DNA of 8,606 nt from Megamonas sp. UBA1792 (GCA_002315155.1 DCFY01000121.1:1-8606); one strand, 5' to 3'. Positions 1 to 7,144 are shown, counted from the first letter of the stretch. The notes: generated by a model from the letters alone, not told the origin. Numbers and translations are program-made.

Positions 1-58
1 TAGAAATCAACCAATACACCCCCATAAAAAAAACACATAGAATTCTTTTCTGCCGCAA
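1..58 (-). CDS. Possible 5' end of a membrane or secreted protein gene (runs off the left edge)
   Basis: A minus-strand frame opening with TTG at 58-56 reads MRQKRILCVFFMGVYWLIS and stays open to the window edge. A basic N-terminus followed by a hydrophobic stretch is what a signal peptide or first membrane helix looks like. The upstream GGGAG is about 12 bases from the TTG, rather far. An extended -10 box lies about 40 bases upstream and the terminator of the preceding gene lies before that, so a gene start is expected here. A competing overlapping frame starts at ATG 77-75 (MGVENRFAAEKN...) and is also open to the edge, but has no spaced ribosome binding site. With only about 19 codons no family can be named. 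Confidence 0.33.
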   Translation of the reverse strand, partial: MRQKRILCVFFMGVYWLIS

Positions 59-98
59 AACGGTTTTCCACTCCCATTCCGTGAAACGTGATAGCACC

Positions 99-127
99 AT
101 TATAGCATGTATTTCTTTTTTCTCTCA
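99..127 (-). promoter_or_regulatory. Extended -10 promoter for the gene leaving the left edge
   Basis: On the minus strand the sequence TGC-TATAAT (consensus -10 at 104-99 with the TGn extension at 107-105) lies just downstream of the aminopeptidase terminator. The -35 position 17 bases upstream (127-122, TGAGAG) is poor, as is common for extended -10 promoters. The predicted start of transcription is near 92. Confidence 0.45.
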
Positions 128-149
128 CTTTTCTTTTATTTGTTGCAAT

Positions 150-185
150 AAAAAAGCTGTTGCATTAAATTCTTTATGCAACAGC
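150..185 (-). terminator. Intrinsic terminator of the M18 aminopeptidase gene
   Basis: A 10-bp perfect stem (GCTGTTGCAT at 156-165 with ATGCAACAGC at 176-185) and a 10-base loop are followed on the minus strand by six T (150-155). The hairpin begins about 12 bases after the stop codon of the aminopeptidase gene (198-200). Confidence 0.85.
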
Positions 186-197
186 AAAACTAATTTG

Positions 198-1586
198 TTA
201 CGCCTCCTGCAAAAATACAGTATAACCTTTCTTCGTTTCATACACATCGATCTTACTCGTAAGCTCCCACGGCGCGTGCATGCTGAGCACGGCTACACCG
301 CTGTCAATAACCTGCATACCGTAAAGAGACATAATATATGCAATCGTCCCACCACCGCCGAGATCAACTTTCCCAAGCTCAGACGTTTGAAAATGCACAC
401 CGTGTTTGTCCATCATTGCACGAATATCACCAAGGTATTCGGCGTTCGCATCGTTCGAGCCGGACTTGCCACGCGCACCTGTAAACTTATTAAACACCAT
501 ACCTTTACCAAGGTAGGCAACATTCTTTTTATCATAGGCACTTGCATAAAGTGCATCATAGCCCGATGTTACATCTGATGAAAGCATCTTTGACATAGCA
601 AGACAACGTCTGAGTTTTAGTTCACTATACCCACCAAGACGATCAAGTATTTCGGCAACCGTATTTTCAAAGAAGCGCGACTGCATACCAGTTGCACCAA
701 CACTGCCGATTTCTTCTTTGTCGACAAGCAGGCAGCAAGCTGTACGCTTAACCTTTTTCATTTCGAGCATCGCAACAAGTGATGTATACGCACATACACG
801 GTCATCCTGCCCATAAGCAAGAATCATACTGCGGTCAAGACCAGATTCACGTGCTTTCCCCGCCGGAACAACAGAAAGCTCTGCCGAGATAAAATCATCC
901 TCATCAATATCGTATTTCTCTTTGATAAGCTGCAGCACACCTTCACGAACAGCATCTTTTTCCGTATTTTCAAGCGGTAACGTACCAACAAGAATATCAA
1001 GGTTTTCGCCTTCAATAACCTTTGTTGCTTTCTTTTCCATTTGCTCCTGCGAAAGATGGATAAGCAAGTCCGTTACACAAAATACCGGATCGCTTTCATC
1101 TTCACCAATAACAACATTGAGCACCGTACCATCTTTTTTTGCTACAACGCCATGAATTGCAAGCGGTACTGTAACCCACTGATACTTTTTAATACCGCCA
1201 TAGTAATGTGTATCAAGATACGCAAGACCACCATCTTCATAAAGTGGATTTTGTTTAATGTCAAGCCGACATGTATCAATATGTGCCCCCAGAATCGCCA
1301 TGCCCTTTTCCATTGGTTCTGTCCCAATATTAAAAAGCACTACAGCCTTCTTCATGCATACTGCATAGACCTTATCCCCCGCCTTGATCTTTTTGCCTTT
1401 TTCAATGATTTCGGTAAGATTCTTATACCCTGCAGCTTCTGCCTGAAGCACAGATTCAACAACACTTTCACGCTCTGTCTTACACTTCGTCAAAAAATCA
1501 CGATACCCATCACAAAGTTCCTGCAGCTTTTTTTTATCTTTTTCTGTATATGTATTCCATACAGCTTCTTTTTTTTCTTTTTCCAT
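198..1586 (-). CDS. apeA: M18 family zinc aminopeptidase
   Basis: This is a cytoplasmic metallo-aminopeptidase of the M18 (aspartyl aminopeptidase-like) family, which removes N-terminal residues from peptides using a dinuclear zinc/cobalt centre. At 462 residues it matches the longer bacterial M18 type (ApeA, about 460). The metal and catalytic residues line up in family order: H102 and D104 in GAHIDTCRLD, bridging D261 in YGQDDR, catalytic and ligand E291-E292 in DKEEIGS, D338 in LSSDV, and H437 in SMHAPWE. Other family-typical stretches are KQNPLYED and THYYGGIKKYQW (residues about 111-137), and GSNDAN near 376. The start is ATG with GGAG 10 bases upstream. It is a single-gene unit with its own promoter and terminator, 118 bp downstream of the sdhB gene. 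Substrate preference (acidic or neutral residue) cannot be told. The family call is secure; the symbol is by length class. Confidence 0.93.
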   Translation of the reverse strand: MEKEKKEAVWNTYTEKDKKKLQELCDGYRDFLTKCKTERESVVESVLQAEAAGYKNLTEIIEKGKKIKAGDKVYAVCMKKAVVLFNIGTEPMEKGMAILGAHIDTCRLDIKQNPLYEDGGLAYLDTHYYGGIKKYQWVTVPLAIHGVVAKKDGTVLNVVIGEDESDPVFCVTDLLIHLSQEQMEKKATKVIEGENLDILVGTLPLENTEKDAVREGVLQLIKEKYDIDEDDFISAELSVVPAGKARESGLDRSMILAYGQDDRVCAYTSLVAMLEMKKVKRTACCLLVDKEEIGSVGATGMQSRFFENTVAEILDRLGGYSELKLRRCLAMSKMLSSDVTSGYDALYASAYDKKNVAYLGKGMVFNKFTGARGKSGSNDANAEYLGDIRAMMDKHGVHFQTSELGKVDLGGGGTIAYIMSLYGMQVIDSGVAVLSMHAPWELTSKIDVYETKKGYTVFLQEA

Positions 1587-1633
1587 AAGATCAATTCTCC
1601 TTCATTTTATGTATACATACTTGATACTATTTC

Positions 1634-1662
1634 ATTATATCGTTATCACTGAAAAAAGACAA
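1634..1662 (-). promoter_or_regulatory. Promoter of the M18 aminopeptidase gene
   Basis: On the minus strand TTGTCT (1662-1657) and a perfect TATAAT (1639-1634) are separated by exactly 17 bases. It sits between the terminator of the upstream operon and the aminopeptidase start, so the aminopeptidase is probably transcribed independently, with a leader of about 40 bases. Confidence 0.75.
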
Positions 1663-1663
1663 C

Positions 1664-1693
1664 GCAAAAACGGTCTCCCTAAAGAGACCGTTT
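1664..1693 (-). terminator. Intrinsic terminator of the fumarase-SdhCAB operon
   Basis: A 10-bp perfect stem (AAACGGTCTC at 1668-1677 with GAGACCGTTT at 1684-1693) with a 6-base loop runs directly into a T-run on the minus strand (1670-1666). It begins 11 bases after the sdhB stop codon at 1705-1707. Confidence 0.9.
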
Positions 1694-1704
1694 CTTTGCA
1701 TTTC

Positions 1705-2463
1705 TTATTTATTGAAGATGTTCTTCAATGCCTGCTTATTTACATCGCGGTTAAGCTGTGCAAGATAAGTTGTGAGCTTGATGCTCTTCGGACATACTTC
1801 AACGCAGTTCTGGCTATTACCACAACTCGTAATACCGCCTTTTTCCGCAAGAGTATTTAAGCGCTTTTCTTTATCAAACTTTCCAAGCGGATGAAGATTG
1901 AAAAGATAAGCCTGTACAGTCGGTGCAGGTCCTATAAAATCGGACTGAGGTCCAACATTCGGGCATGCTTCGAGACAGCAGCCACAAGTCATGCAATGAG
2001 AAATTTCATAAGCAGTCTGTGCCGTGTACGGATTCTGAATAGGAGCATCTTTAACTTCCCATGTACCATCAACATTGACCCAGCCCTGAATACGTTTAAG
2101 ACTCTCAAACATAACGGAACGATCAATAAGAAGATCTCGAATAACCGGGAACGTACGAGCCGGAGCAAGATGAATTGGCTGTTCAAGCTGATCTATAAGG
2201 GAACAGCAAGCCTGACGAGCACGACCATTGATAACCATCATGCAAGCACCACATACTTTTTCAAGACAGTTGCATTCCCAGACTACAGGAGCTACTTTCT
2301 TACCGTCTTTGGTTACAGGATTCTTCTGGATTTCCATAAGAGCTGCAACAACATTAAGTGATGGACGATATGCAACTTCAAATTCCTGCGTATACGGCTT
2401 GCTGTCAGGGGCATCCTGACGTTCTATGATAAAAGTAACTGTTTTCTTATTCTGTTCTGCCAT
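1705..2463 (-). CDS. sdhB: Succinate dehydrogenase/fumarate reductase iron-sulfur subunit
   Basis: Electron-transfer subunit of the membrane-bound succinate:quinone oxidoreductase, carrying electrons between the flavoprotein and the haem/quinone subunit through three Fe-S clusters. The protein has 252 residues, full length for the family. The N-terminal 2Fe-2S plant-ferredoxin-type domain has C66, C71, C74 and C86. The C-terminal domain has C157-x2-C160-x2-C163-x3-C167-P and C214-x5-C220-x3-C224-P, the patterns for the 4Fe-4S and 3Fe-4S clusters. Extra cysteines flank the ligands (C64, C87, C162). The ATG is 2 bases after the sdhA stop, and its AAGGAGG site lies inside the last sdhA codons, so the two are translationally linked. 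It is the last gene of the operon. Frd and Sdh forms cannot be separated by sequence alone; an frdB label would be equally valid. Confidence 0.96.
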   Translation of the reverse strand: MAEQNKKTVTFIIERQDAPDSKPYTQEFEVAYRPSLNVVAALMEIQKNPVTKDGKKVAPVVWECNCLEKVCGACMMVINGRARQACCSLIDQLEQPIHLAPARTFPVIRDLLIDRSVMFESLKRIQGWVNVDGTWEVKDAPIQNPYTAQTAYEISHCMTCGCCLEACPNVGPQSDFIGPAPTVQAYLFNLHPLGKFDKEKRLNTLAEKGGITSCGNSQNCVEVCPKSIKLTTYLAQLNRDVNKQALKNIFNK

Positions 2464-2465
2464 TC

Positions 2466-4226
2466 TTATTTATCCTCCTTCTTAGCAACAGCGTAGTTAC
2501 GAGGACGCGGTTTGATCAGCGAATGATCAAAATCGATATACGTAACTTCCGGTTCCTGCTTTTCTGCATTGAAGTCGACGATTGTCGTCTTGAGGAAGCG
2601 TTCATCATCACGAGTCGGGAATTCACGTTTGTAGTGAGCACCACGACTTTCATCACGCATACGAGCAGCCTTCGTTACAACGAGAGCATAAATAATCATA
2701 TTGCGAAGTTGTCTTACAAACATAGCTTCCTGATTTGCCCAGTGACCTCTATCCGTTACGCCGATATCGTTCCAACGAACAAGAATTTTCTTGACTTCGG
2801 CAAAACAATAATCAAGATCCTTGTTTACACGTTCGATTGTGACATATTTATTCATAACATCGCCGAGTTCATGATGAAGTTCATGTGCATTTTCCTTGCC
2901 ATCCATTTTGAGGATTGCTTCAAAATCATCAACACATTCCTGCTTTGCTTTAGCAAGATCTTCATCGGTAAGCTCAGACCCTCTTTCGCCTTCCTTTGCC
3001 CAACGCATAGCTTCAGGCCCGGAAACCGTTCCTGAATAGGCAGCAGAAAGAAGAGAATTCGCACCAAGACGATTTGCACCATGATACTGATAATCACACT
3101 CGCCAGATGCCATAAGGCCCGGAATATTCGTATTATGTTTACGATCTACCCATATTCCACCCATGGAATAATGAACAGAAGGATAAATCTGCATTGGAAC
3201 TTTACGAGGATCATCGCCAACAAATTCCGAATACATTTCAAGAATACCGCCAAGCTTACGTTCAAGATATTCAGCCGAAATATGGGAAAGATCAAGATAG
3301 ACTCTGTTTTCACCATTGATACCAAGATGCTGATTCATGCAAACATCATAGATTGCACGTGATGCAACATCACGCGGTACGAGGTTACCATATGCTGGAA
3401 ACATTTCTTCGAGGAAATACCAAGGTTTTCCATCTTTATATACCCATACACGTCCACCTTCACCACGGCAGGCTTCTGACATCAGGCGATTTTTATCGGA
3501 ACCAGGAATTGCTGTCGGATGAATCTGGATAAATTCCGGATTTCCAATATGTGCACCCTGTTGAAATACCGATGAAACTGCTGAACCATTACAAATCGTC
3601 GATGCTGTGCAGCGGCCAAATACCATACCTGGACCGCCTGTCGCAAGGATTGTCGTATCGCCACGGAATGCCTGAATTTCCATTGAGTTCATATTCTGTG
3701 CTACGATACCGCGACAAACACCTTCTTTATTCTTAATGACCTTAATGAATTCCCAGAATTCATATTTTTTGACAGATCCCTGAACTTCCCATTTACGAAC
3801 CTGTTCATCAAGGGCATAAAGAAGCTGCTGTCCTGTTGTTGACCCAGCGAAACAAGTACGCTTGTTTTTCTGTCCCCCAAAGTTACGAAGGTCAAGAACA
3901 CCTTCTGCTGTACGTGTGAAAGGCACACCCATACGATCAAACATTTTGATAAGTTTCGGTGCAGCATCACACATGCCTTTAACAGCTGTCTGATCTGCAA
4001 GAAAGTCACCGCCATAGACAGTATCATCAAAATGTTCATATATACTATCATGTTCACCTTTTGTATCCATGCAGGCATTAATACCGCCCTGTGCACAAAG
4101 TGAATGCGATCGTTTTACCGGGCAGTACGAGAATAAATCAACTTCTCCCCCAGCTTCGCAAATCTTCAGGGTAGCCATTAAACCGGATAAACCGCCACCT
4201 ACAACAATAATTTTATTTTTAGCCAC
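2466..4226 (-). CDS. sdhA: Succinate dehydrogenase/fumarate reductase flavoprotein subunit
   Basis: Catalytic subunit interconverting fumarate and succinate on the cytoplasmic face, with covalently bound FAD. The protein has 586 residues, the size of the Bacillus/Wolinella type. The dinucleotide-binding GGGLSGL is at 10-16. The FAD-linking histidine is H41 in RSHSLCAQGG. A second FAD stretch is LATGGPG (194-200). Active-site residues are H236 in HPTA, R285 in PRDVASR (the proton-shuttle arginine of the family), H352 in HYSMGG and R386 in HGANRLGAN. The start codon is GTG (4226-4224), 8 bases after GGAGA; no in-frame ATG fits the dinucleotide-fold start. The gene follows sdhC by 39 bp and is joined to sdhB by a 2-base gap. 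Whether the enzyme runs as fumarate reductase or as dehydrogenase is not shown by these residues; with an oxygen-sensitive fumarase in the same operon, reduction is the likelier role. Confidence 0.97.
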   Translation of the reverse strand: MAKNKIIVVGGGLSGLMATLKICEAGGEVDLFSYCPVKRSHSLCAQGGINACMDTKGEHDSIYEHFDDTVYGGDFLADQTAVKGMCDAAPKLIKMFDRMGVPFTRTAEGVLDLRNFGGQKNKRTCFAGSTTGQQLLYALDEQVRKWEVQGSVKKYEFWEFIKVIKNKEGVCRGIVAQNMNSMEIQAFRGDTTILATGGPGMVFGRCTASTICNGSAVSSVFQQGAHIGNPEFIQIHPTAIPGSDKNRLMSEACRGEGGRVWVYKDGKPWYFLEEMFPAYGNLVPRDVASRAIYDVCMNQHLGINGENRVYLDLSHISAEYLERKLGGILEMYSEFVGDDPRKVPMQIYPSVHYSMGGIWVDRKHNTNIPGLMASGECDYQYHGANRLGANSLLSAAYSGTVSGPEAMRWAKEGERGSELTDEDLAKAKQECVDDFEAILKMDGKENAHELHHELGDVMNKYVTIERVNKDLDYCFAEVKKILVRWNDIGVTDRGHWANQEAMFVRQLRNMIIYALVVTKAARMRDESRGAHYKREFPTRDDERFLKTTIVDFNAEKQEPEVTYIDFDHSLIKPRPRNYAVAKKEDK

Positions 4227-4265
4227 GTAGGTTCTCTCCTTATTCTAAAGATTTTACAAGTCAGC

Positions 4266-4883
4266 TTACATAAGATAAGTGCTCATAAAGATTAATGTAA
4301 CAAGCGATAATAAAGCACAAAGTCCAAGACAGCCCTTTGTTATAACAGACTGAATACGCGGTCCTTTGGCAATGCCCCATGTCATGCAGAAAGTCGAAAG
4401 CCCATTGCAGAAATGAAAAATTGCCGCGATCATACCAATCGTATAAAGTACAAACACAAGTGGATTACTGAAATAACTCTGTAAGAGTTCATAAGAAATC
4501 GGTGTGCCGCCGCCTTTGACCATAATACGAAGATAAACAACATGCCAGATTAAAAATGCCGCTACAAACCAAGCCGTCCATCTCTGAAGAGCGAACTGCC
4601 AGTTACGAGCATAGCCATAGCTTCCCGGATTGTTCTTTGCCTGCAATGCGATATACGCACCATAAATACCATGGAATAAGAATGGAATTGCTACACCACA
4701 GATTTCCAAAGGAATCATTATTTCATGTGGTATGGCAGCAAGTCTGCCTACAGCTGCATTAAATGGAGCTGGGCCGCCGATTACAGATGCATTTGTGATA
4801 ACATGTTCCAAAAGAAACAAACCTATCGGAACAATCCCACAAATTGAATGTAAGCGACGAAGATAAAAAGTTGTGTTAATCAT
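4266..4883 (-). CDS. sdhC: Succinate dehydrogenase/fumarate reductase dihaem cytochrome b558 subunit
   Basis: Membrane anchor and quinone-reactive subunit. The protein has 205 residues with five hydrophobic segments (about 12-30, 57-80, 102-122, 140-167, 180-203), the layout of the Bacillus subtilis-type SdhC (about 202 residues). Four histidines in helices fall at the spacing of the axial ligands of the two b haems: H27 (LLEHVITN), H71 (LFHGIYG), H114 (IWHVVYLR) and H157 (IFHFCNG). The family-typical N-terminus RRLHSICGIVPIGLF is present. No separate SdhD gene exists, consistent with a type B enzyme. The start has AGGAGG six bases upstream. The gene follows fumarase beta by 40 bp and precedes sdhA by 39 bp. 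Two residues before H157 is isoleucine, where Wolinella FrdC has the proton-pathway glutamate (comparison from memory of the family). Confidence 0.94.
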   Translation of the reverse strand: MINTTFYLRRLHSICGIVPIGLFLLEHVITNASVIGGPAPFNAAVGRLAAIPHEIMIPLEICGVAIPFLFHGIYGAYIALQAKNNPGSYGYARNWQFALQRWTAWFVAAFLIWHVVYLRIMVKGGGTPISYELLQSYFSNPLVFVLYTIGMIAAIFHFCNGLSTFCMTWGIAKGPRIQSVITKGCLGLCALLSLVTLIFMSTYLM

Positions 4884-4923
4884 TCTAAACCTCCTATATT
4901 TTACTTTCCCATAAGAAAAAGTA

Positions 4924-5481
4924 TTATAACTTACGATATGGCGCCTGACCTATTTCGTAGAAGTCATTACCTTCCGAGTCAATAACTACAATGGCCGGAA
5001 AATCCTCTACAGTAAGAGCCGCAACAGCTTCCGGGCCAAGTTCAGGATATGCCAGAACTTCATATTTTTTTACAGATTTTGCAATGAGTGCTGCGGCGCC
5101 GCCGACAGCTGCAAAATAAGTTACACCATGTTTTTTCATGGATTCAATAACCTCTGGCTGCCGGGAACCTTTACCAACCATACCCTTGATTCCCTGATCT
5201 AGCATTGTCGGTGTATATGCATCCATACGGCCAGAAGTTGTCGGACCACAGGAACCAATCGGATCACCAGGTTTTGCTGGTGTAGGTCCAAGATAGTAAA
5301 CAATCTGATTAGTCCAGTCAACAGGAAGCTTTTCACCACGGGCAAGAGCTTCTGTCATTACTTTATGTGCAGCATCGCGGGCACTAATAATCGTACCGGT
5401 AATGAGTACGCTGTCGCCAGCTCTTAACTTACGGGATACTTCCTCTGTCAAAGGTGTAGTAATGCGAATTTTTTCAGCCAT
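4924..5481 (-). CDS. fumB: Class I fumarate hydratase, beta subunit
   Basis: C-terminal-domain subunit of the two-subunit Fe-S hydro-lyase that interconverts malate and fumarate. The protein has 185 residues, normal for the beta chain. Key family stretches are SARDAAHK (33-40), with the conserved Arg/Asp/His of the active site, and GSCGPTTSGRMD (76-87), which contacts the substrate carboxylates. KGMVGKGS (99-106) and the AVGGAAAL segment (125-132) are also typical. The start is ATG with AGGAGG nine bases upstream, 28 bp after the alpha subunit. The same fold serves L-tartrate dehydratase (TtdB), so the name rests partly on context: direct linkage to SdhCAB makes fumarase the natural reading. 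The symbol follows the two-subunit naming used in many genomes and is not the single-chain E. coli FumB. Confidence 0.9.
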   Translation of the reverse strand: MAEKIRITTPLTEEVSRKLRAGDSVLITGTIISARDAAHKVMTEALARGEKLPVDWTNQIVYYLGPTPAKPGDPIGSCGPTTSGRMDAYTPTMLDQGIKGMVGKGSRQPEVIESMKKHGVTYFAAVGGAAALIAKSVKKYEVLAYPELGPEAVAALTVEDFPAIVVIDSEGNDFYEIGQAPYRKL

Positions 5482-5509
5482 TTCTCAATTCCTCCTATTA
5501 TAATAAATC

Positions 5510-6352
5510 TTATAACACACGTTCTGCATGACGCATTGCATGGCAGCAAATTGTTACAGCTACCGGCAGTCCGGCAATATGTGTAGCACCCCATTCAATA
5601 TTTACAGCAAGAGCTGAAGTTGTCCCGCCAAGCTGTGGTCCAATACCTGTTTTATTGATAAGCTCAAGAAGCTCACCTTCAAGCTTTGCATACTGCGGAT
5701 GTGCGTTACGAACATCTGTCGAACGAATCAGTGCTCTCTTGGAAAGATATGCAGCCTGGTCCATTGTCCCGCCGATACCAATACCAACAACCATTGGCGG
5801 ACAAGGATTGCAGCCTGCATGCTGAATAATTTCAAGAACCGCTTTCTTTACACCTTCAACACCATCTGCCGGAACAAGCATCTTGATACCCGACTTGTTT
5901 TCACTGCCAAATCCTTTTGGAGCCAGCTGGATTTTAAGTTTATCGCCATCTACGACCTTTGTGTAGATAATAGCAGGTGTGTTGTTCTGTGTATTCTTGC
6001 GATCGAATAATGGCTCGGATACAACAGATTTACGCAGGTAACCTTCCGTATATCCTTTTGCTACACCTGCATTGACTGCATCGTTAAGACTGCCACCTTC
6101 AATATGAAGATCCTGACCTACTTCAAGGAAAATAATAGTCATGCCCGTGTCCTGACAGATTGGTCTGTCTTCAGCCCGAGCAATCTCGGAGTTACGGATG
6201 ATCTGATCAAGCACGTCACGCCCTACCGGAGACTCTTCCGTTTCTCTGCCTCTTTTTAAGGCTTCGTAAACATCCTTCGGCAAATAGTAGGCAGCTTCCT
6301 TACACATCTGCGCTACTTCTTCAGTAATTTTTCCTACTTGGATTGTACGCAA
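5510..6352 (-). CDS. fumA: Class I fumarate hydratase, alpha subunit (TTG start)
   Basis: N-terminal-domain subunit of the 4Fe-4S fumarase, carrying the cluster ligands. From the TTG start the protein has 280 residues, the usual length. Candidate ligands are C66 (RPICQDTG), C184 (GCNPCPPM, with C181 nearby) and C269 or C270 (VTICCHA). The glycine-rich VVGIGIGG (188-195) and the GIGPQLGG stretch are family hallmarks. Start choice: an in-frame ATG exists at 6409, but it lies upstream of the predicted transcription start (about 6391) and would add 19 residues, including cysteines and a sequence unlike the family. The TTG at 6352-6350 has GGGAGGG six bases upstream and begins MRTIQVGKITEEV, so it is preferred. 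This is the first gene of the fumarase-SdhCAB operon. Tartrate dehydratase alpha (TtdA) is the alternative by homology. Confidence 0.92.
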   Translation of the reverse strand: MRTIQVGKITEEVAQMCKEAAYYLPKDVYEALKRGRETEESPVGRDVLDQIIRNSEIARAEDRPICQDTGMTIIFLEVGQDLHIEGGSLNDAVNAGVAKGYTEGYLRKSVVSEPLFDRKNTQNNTPAIIYTKVVDGDKLKIQLAPKGFGSENKSGIKMLVPADGVEGVKKAVLEIIQHAGCNPCPPMVVGIGIGGTMDQAAYLSKRALIRSTDVRNAHPQYAKLEGELLELINKTGIGPQLGGTTSALAVNIEWGATHIAGLPVAVTICCHAMRHAERVL

Positions 6353-6397
6353 TGTAAACCCTCCCAAAATATAAAATATAATACACTCGCAGGCTCC

Positions 6398-6426
6398 ATG
6401 ATACCACATTTTTCAAGCCCTTTCAA
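6398..6426 (-). promoter_or_regulatory. Promoter of the fumarase-SdhCAB operon
   Basis: On the minus strand TTGAAA (6426-6421) and TATCAT (6403-6398) are separated by 17 bases, each one mismatch from consensus, and the -10 also has the TGn extension. Transcription would start near 6391, giving a leader of about 38 bases that contains the GGGAGGG site. It places all five genes under one promoter, as no promoter of similar quality was seen in the 28-40 bp gaps inside the operon. Confidence 0.75.
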
Positions 6427-6661
6427 CTAGTTCCAACCCTTGTTTTCAATATGTCGAAAGGTGAATCACATTCGATTATGAAGCACATTGCAATAAGCAT
6501 CCTTGAAAATATAAAACAAGAAAACGCTTGCGATGTAATAAATATGAATTATTTATATATAATCAGTATTTATCTGATGCTCGTTCCTATATAAACAATC
6601 TTTATTCTATTGGCTATTTATATTAATTTATCCTTCTTTTTATTAATTTTTATTTTCTAAT
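6427..6661. other. AT-rich intergenic stretch upstream of the fumarase operon
   Basis: This is the gap between the yfcE stop and the operon promoter. The half nearest yfcE (about 6536-6661) is almost pure A/T and shows no good intrinsic terminator for rdgB-yfcE, only weak A/T pairings. The half nearest the promoter carries the dyad at 6454-6475. A segment at 6519-6532 (AGAAAACGCTTGCG) loosely resembles a catabolite-response (cre) site, with mismatches at both ends. No convincing gene was seen. Confidence 0.5.
6454..6475. promoter_or_regulatory. Imperfect dyad, possible operator or activator site
   Basis: TCGAA-AGGTGA and TCACA-TTCGA form a 22-bp inverted repeat with one bulged base, centred on GTGAATCAC. 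It lies about 28 bp upstream of the operon -35 box, centred near -74 from the predicted transcription start, where class I activators commonly bind. The spacing does not fit canonical Crp/Fnr or Rex sites, so no regulator is named. Confidence 0.35.
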
Positions 6662-7144
6662 TTAAAAATTAAGTTTGACTTGTTCTACTGAAACTTTTCC
6701 CTCAGAAAACGAAAGCAGCATGAAAGACGGTTTACTGCCATCTCTTGGCTGTGATATACTGCCGGGATTCAGTACAAGAACATTCCCCCGTTTACTCTGA
6801 TCTGCAATATGTGTATGACCATAGACAGCGATATCTGCACCTTCATTTGCGGCAATCACGGCAAGATCGTCTGTACCCCACTTTACACCATACGTATGCC
6901 CATGTGTAAGAAAAATAATGTGCCCACCTGCCTCAATAAGCTCTTCATCCTTTATCGTCCTGCTTGGATAGTCACAATTCCCGCTGACCTTAATGACCTT
7001 TGTCTTTGAAATCAGTCCCAGGTAATCCGCATCGGAACAACAGTCACCAGCATGAAGCCAAAAATCAACATCTCCAGCAGAGGCTGCTGCCGCCTCAATG
7101 GCAGTTTTATTGCCATGACTGTCACTCATTATACCAATCTTCAT
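6662..7144 (-). CDS. yfcE: YfcE/MJ0936-like metallophosphoesterase
   Basis: Small cytoplasmic calcineurin-like phosphoesterase of the YfcE/MJ0936 family, hydrolysing phosphodiesters with two divalent metals; the natural substrate is unknown for most members. All family motifs are present in the 160 residues: D8-x-H10 in SDSHGN, D34 in HAGDC, N56 in SGNCD, H81 and H83 in THGH, and H110 and H112 in YGHTH, followed by NPGS (126-129). Its ATG overlaps the rdgB stop (ATGA, 7144-7141), so translation is probably coupled; the ribosome site is weak (GCGGGG). The rdgB-yfcE pairing is common in Bacillota. The length is normal and nothing is missing. Confidence 0.93.
   Translation of the reverse strand: MKIGIMSDSHGNKTAIEAAAASAGDVDFWLHAGDCCSDADYLGLISKTKVIKVSGNCDYPSRTIKDEELIEAGGHIIFLTHGHTYGVKWGTDDLAVIAANEGADIAVYGHTHIADQSKRGNVLVLNPGSISQPRDGSKPSFMLLSFSEGKVSVEQVKLNF

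Noticed and set aside
58..98. Riboswitch or small structured RNA in the leader at the left edge
   Set aside because: The leader is only about 35 bases and contains just a small CCG/CGG hairpin; no known motif fits.
81..578. Plus-strand 165-codon open frame
   Set aside because: Antisense to the 3' part of the aminopeptidase gene and across its terminator; composition (Cys/His/Phe-rich) and absence of motifs mark it as a shadow.
1041..1652. Plus-strand 203-codon open frame
   Set aside because: Antisense to the 5' half of the aminopeptidase gene and its promoter; Phe/Ile-rich artefact of the complementary codons.
2523..3035. Plus-strand 170-codon open frame, and similar ones at 1891-2361 and 3081-3362
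   Set aside because: They lie opposite sdhA/sdhB, whose motifs are complete, and have no ribosome sites or recognisable domains.
4924..6352. L-tartrate dehydratase (TtdAB) instead of fumarase
   Set aside because: Homology alone allows it, but no tartrate transporter or regulator is near and the genes are in one operon with SdhCAB.
6451..6594. Plus-strand 47-codon open frame (MSKGESHSIMKHI...) with a hydrophobic end, in the gap before the fumarase operon
   Set aside because: No ribosome binding site at either ATG, it overlaps the dyad, and it lies in very AT-rich DNA; too weak to call.
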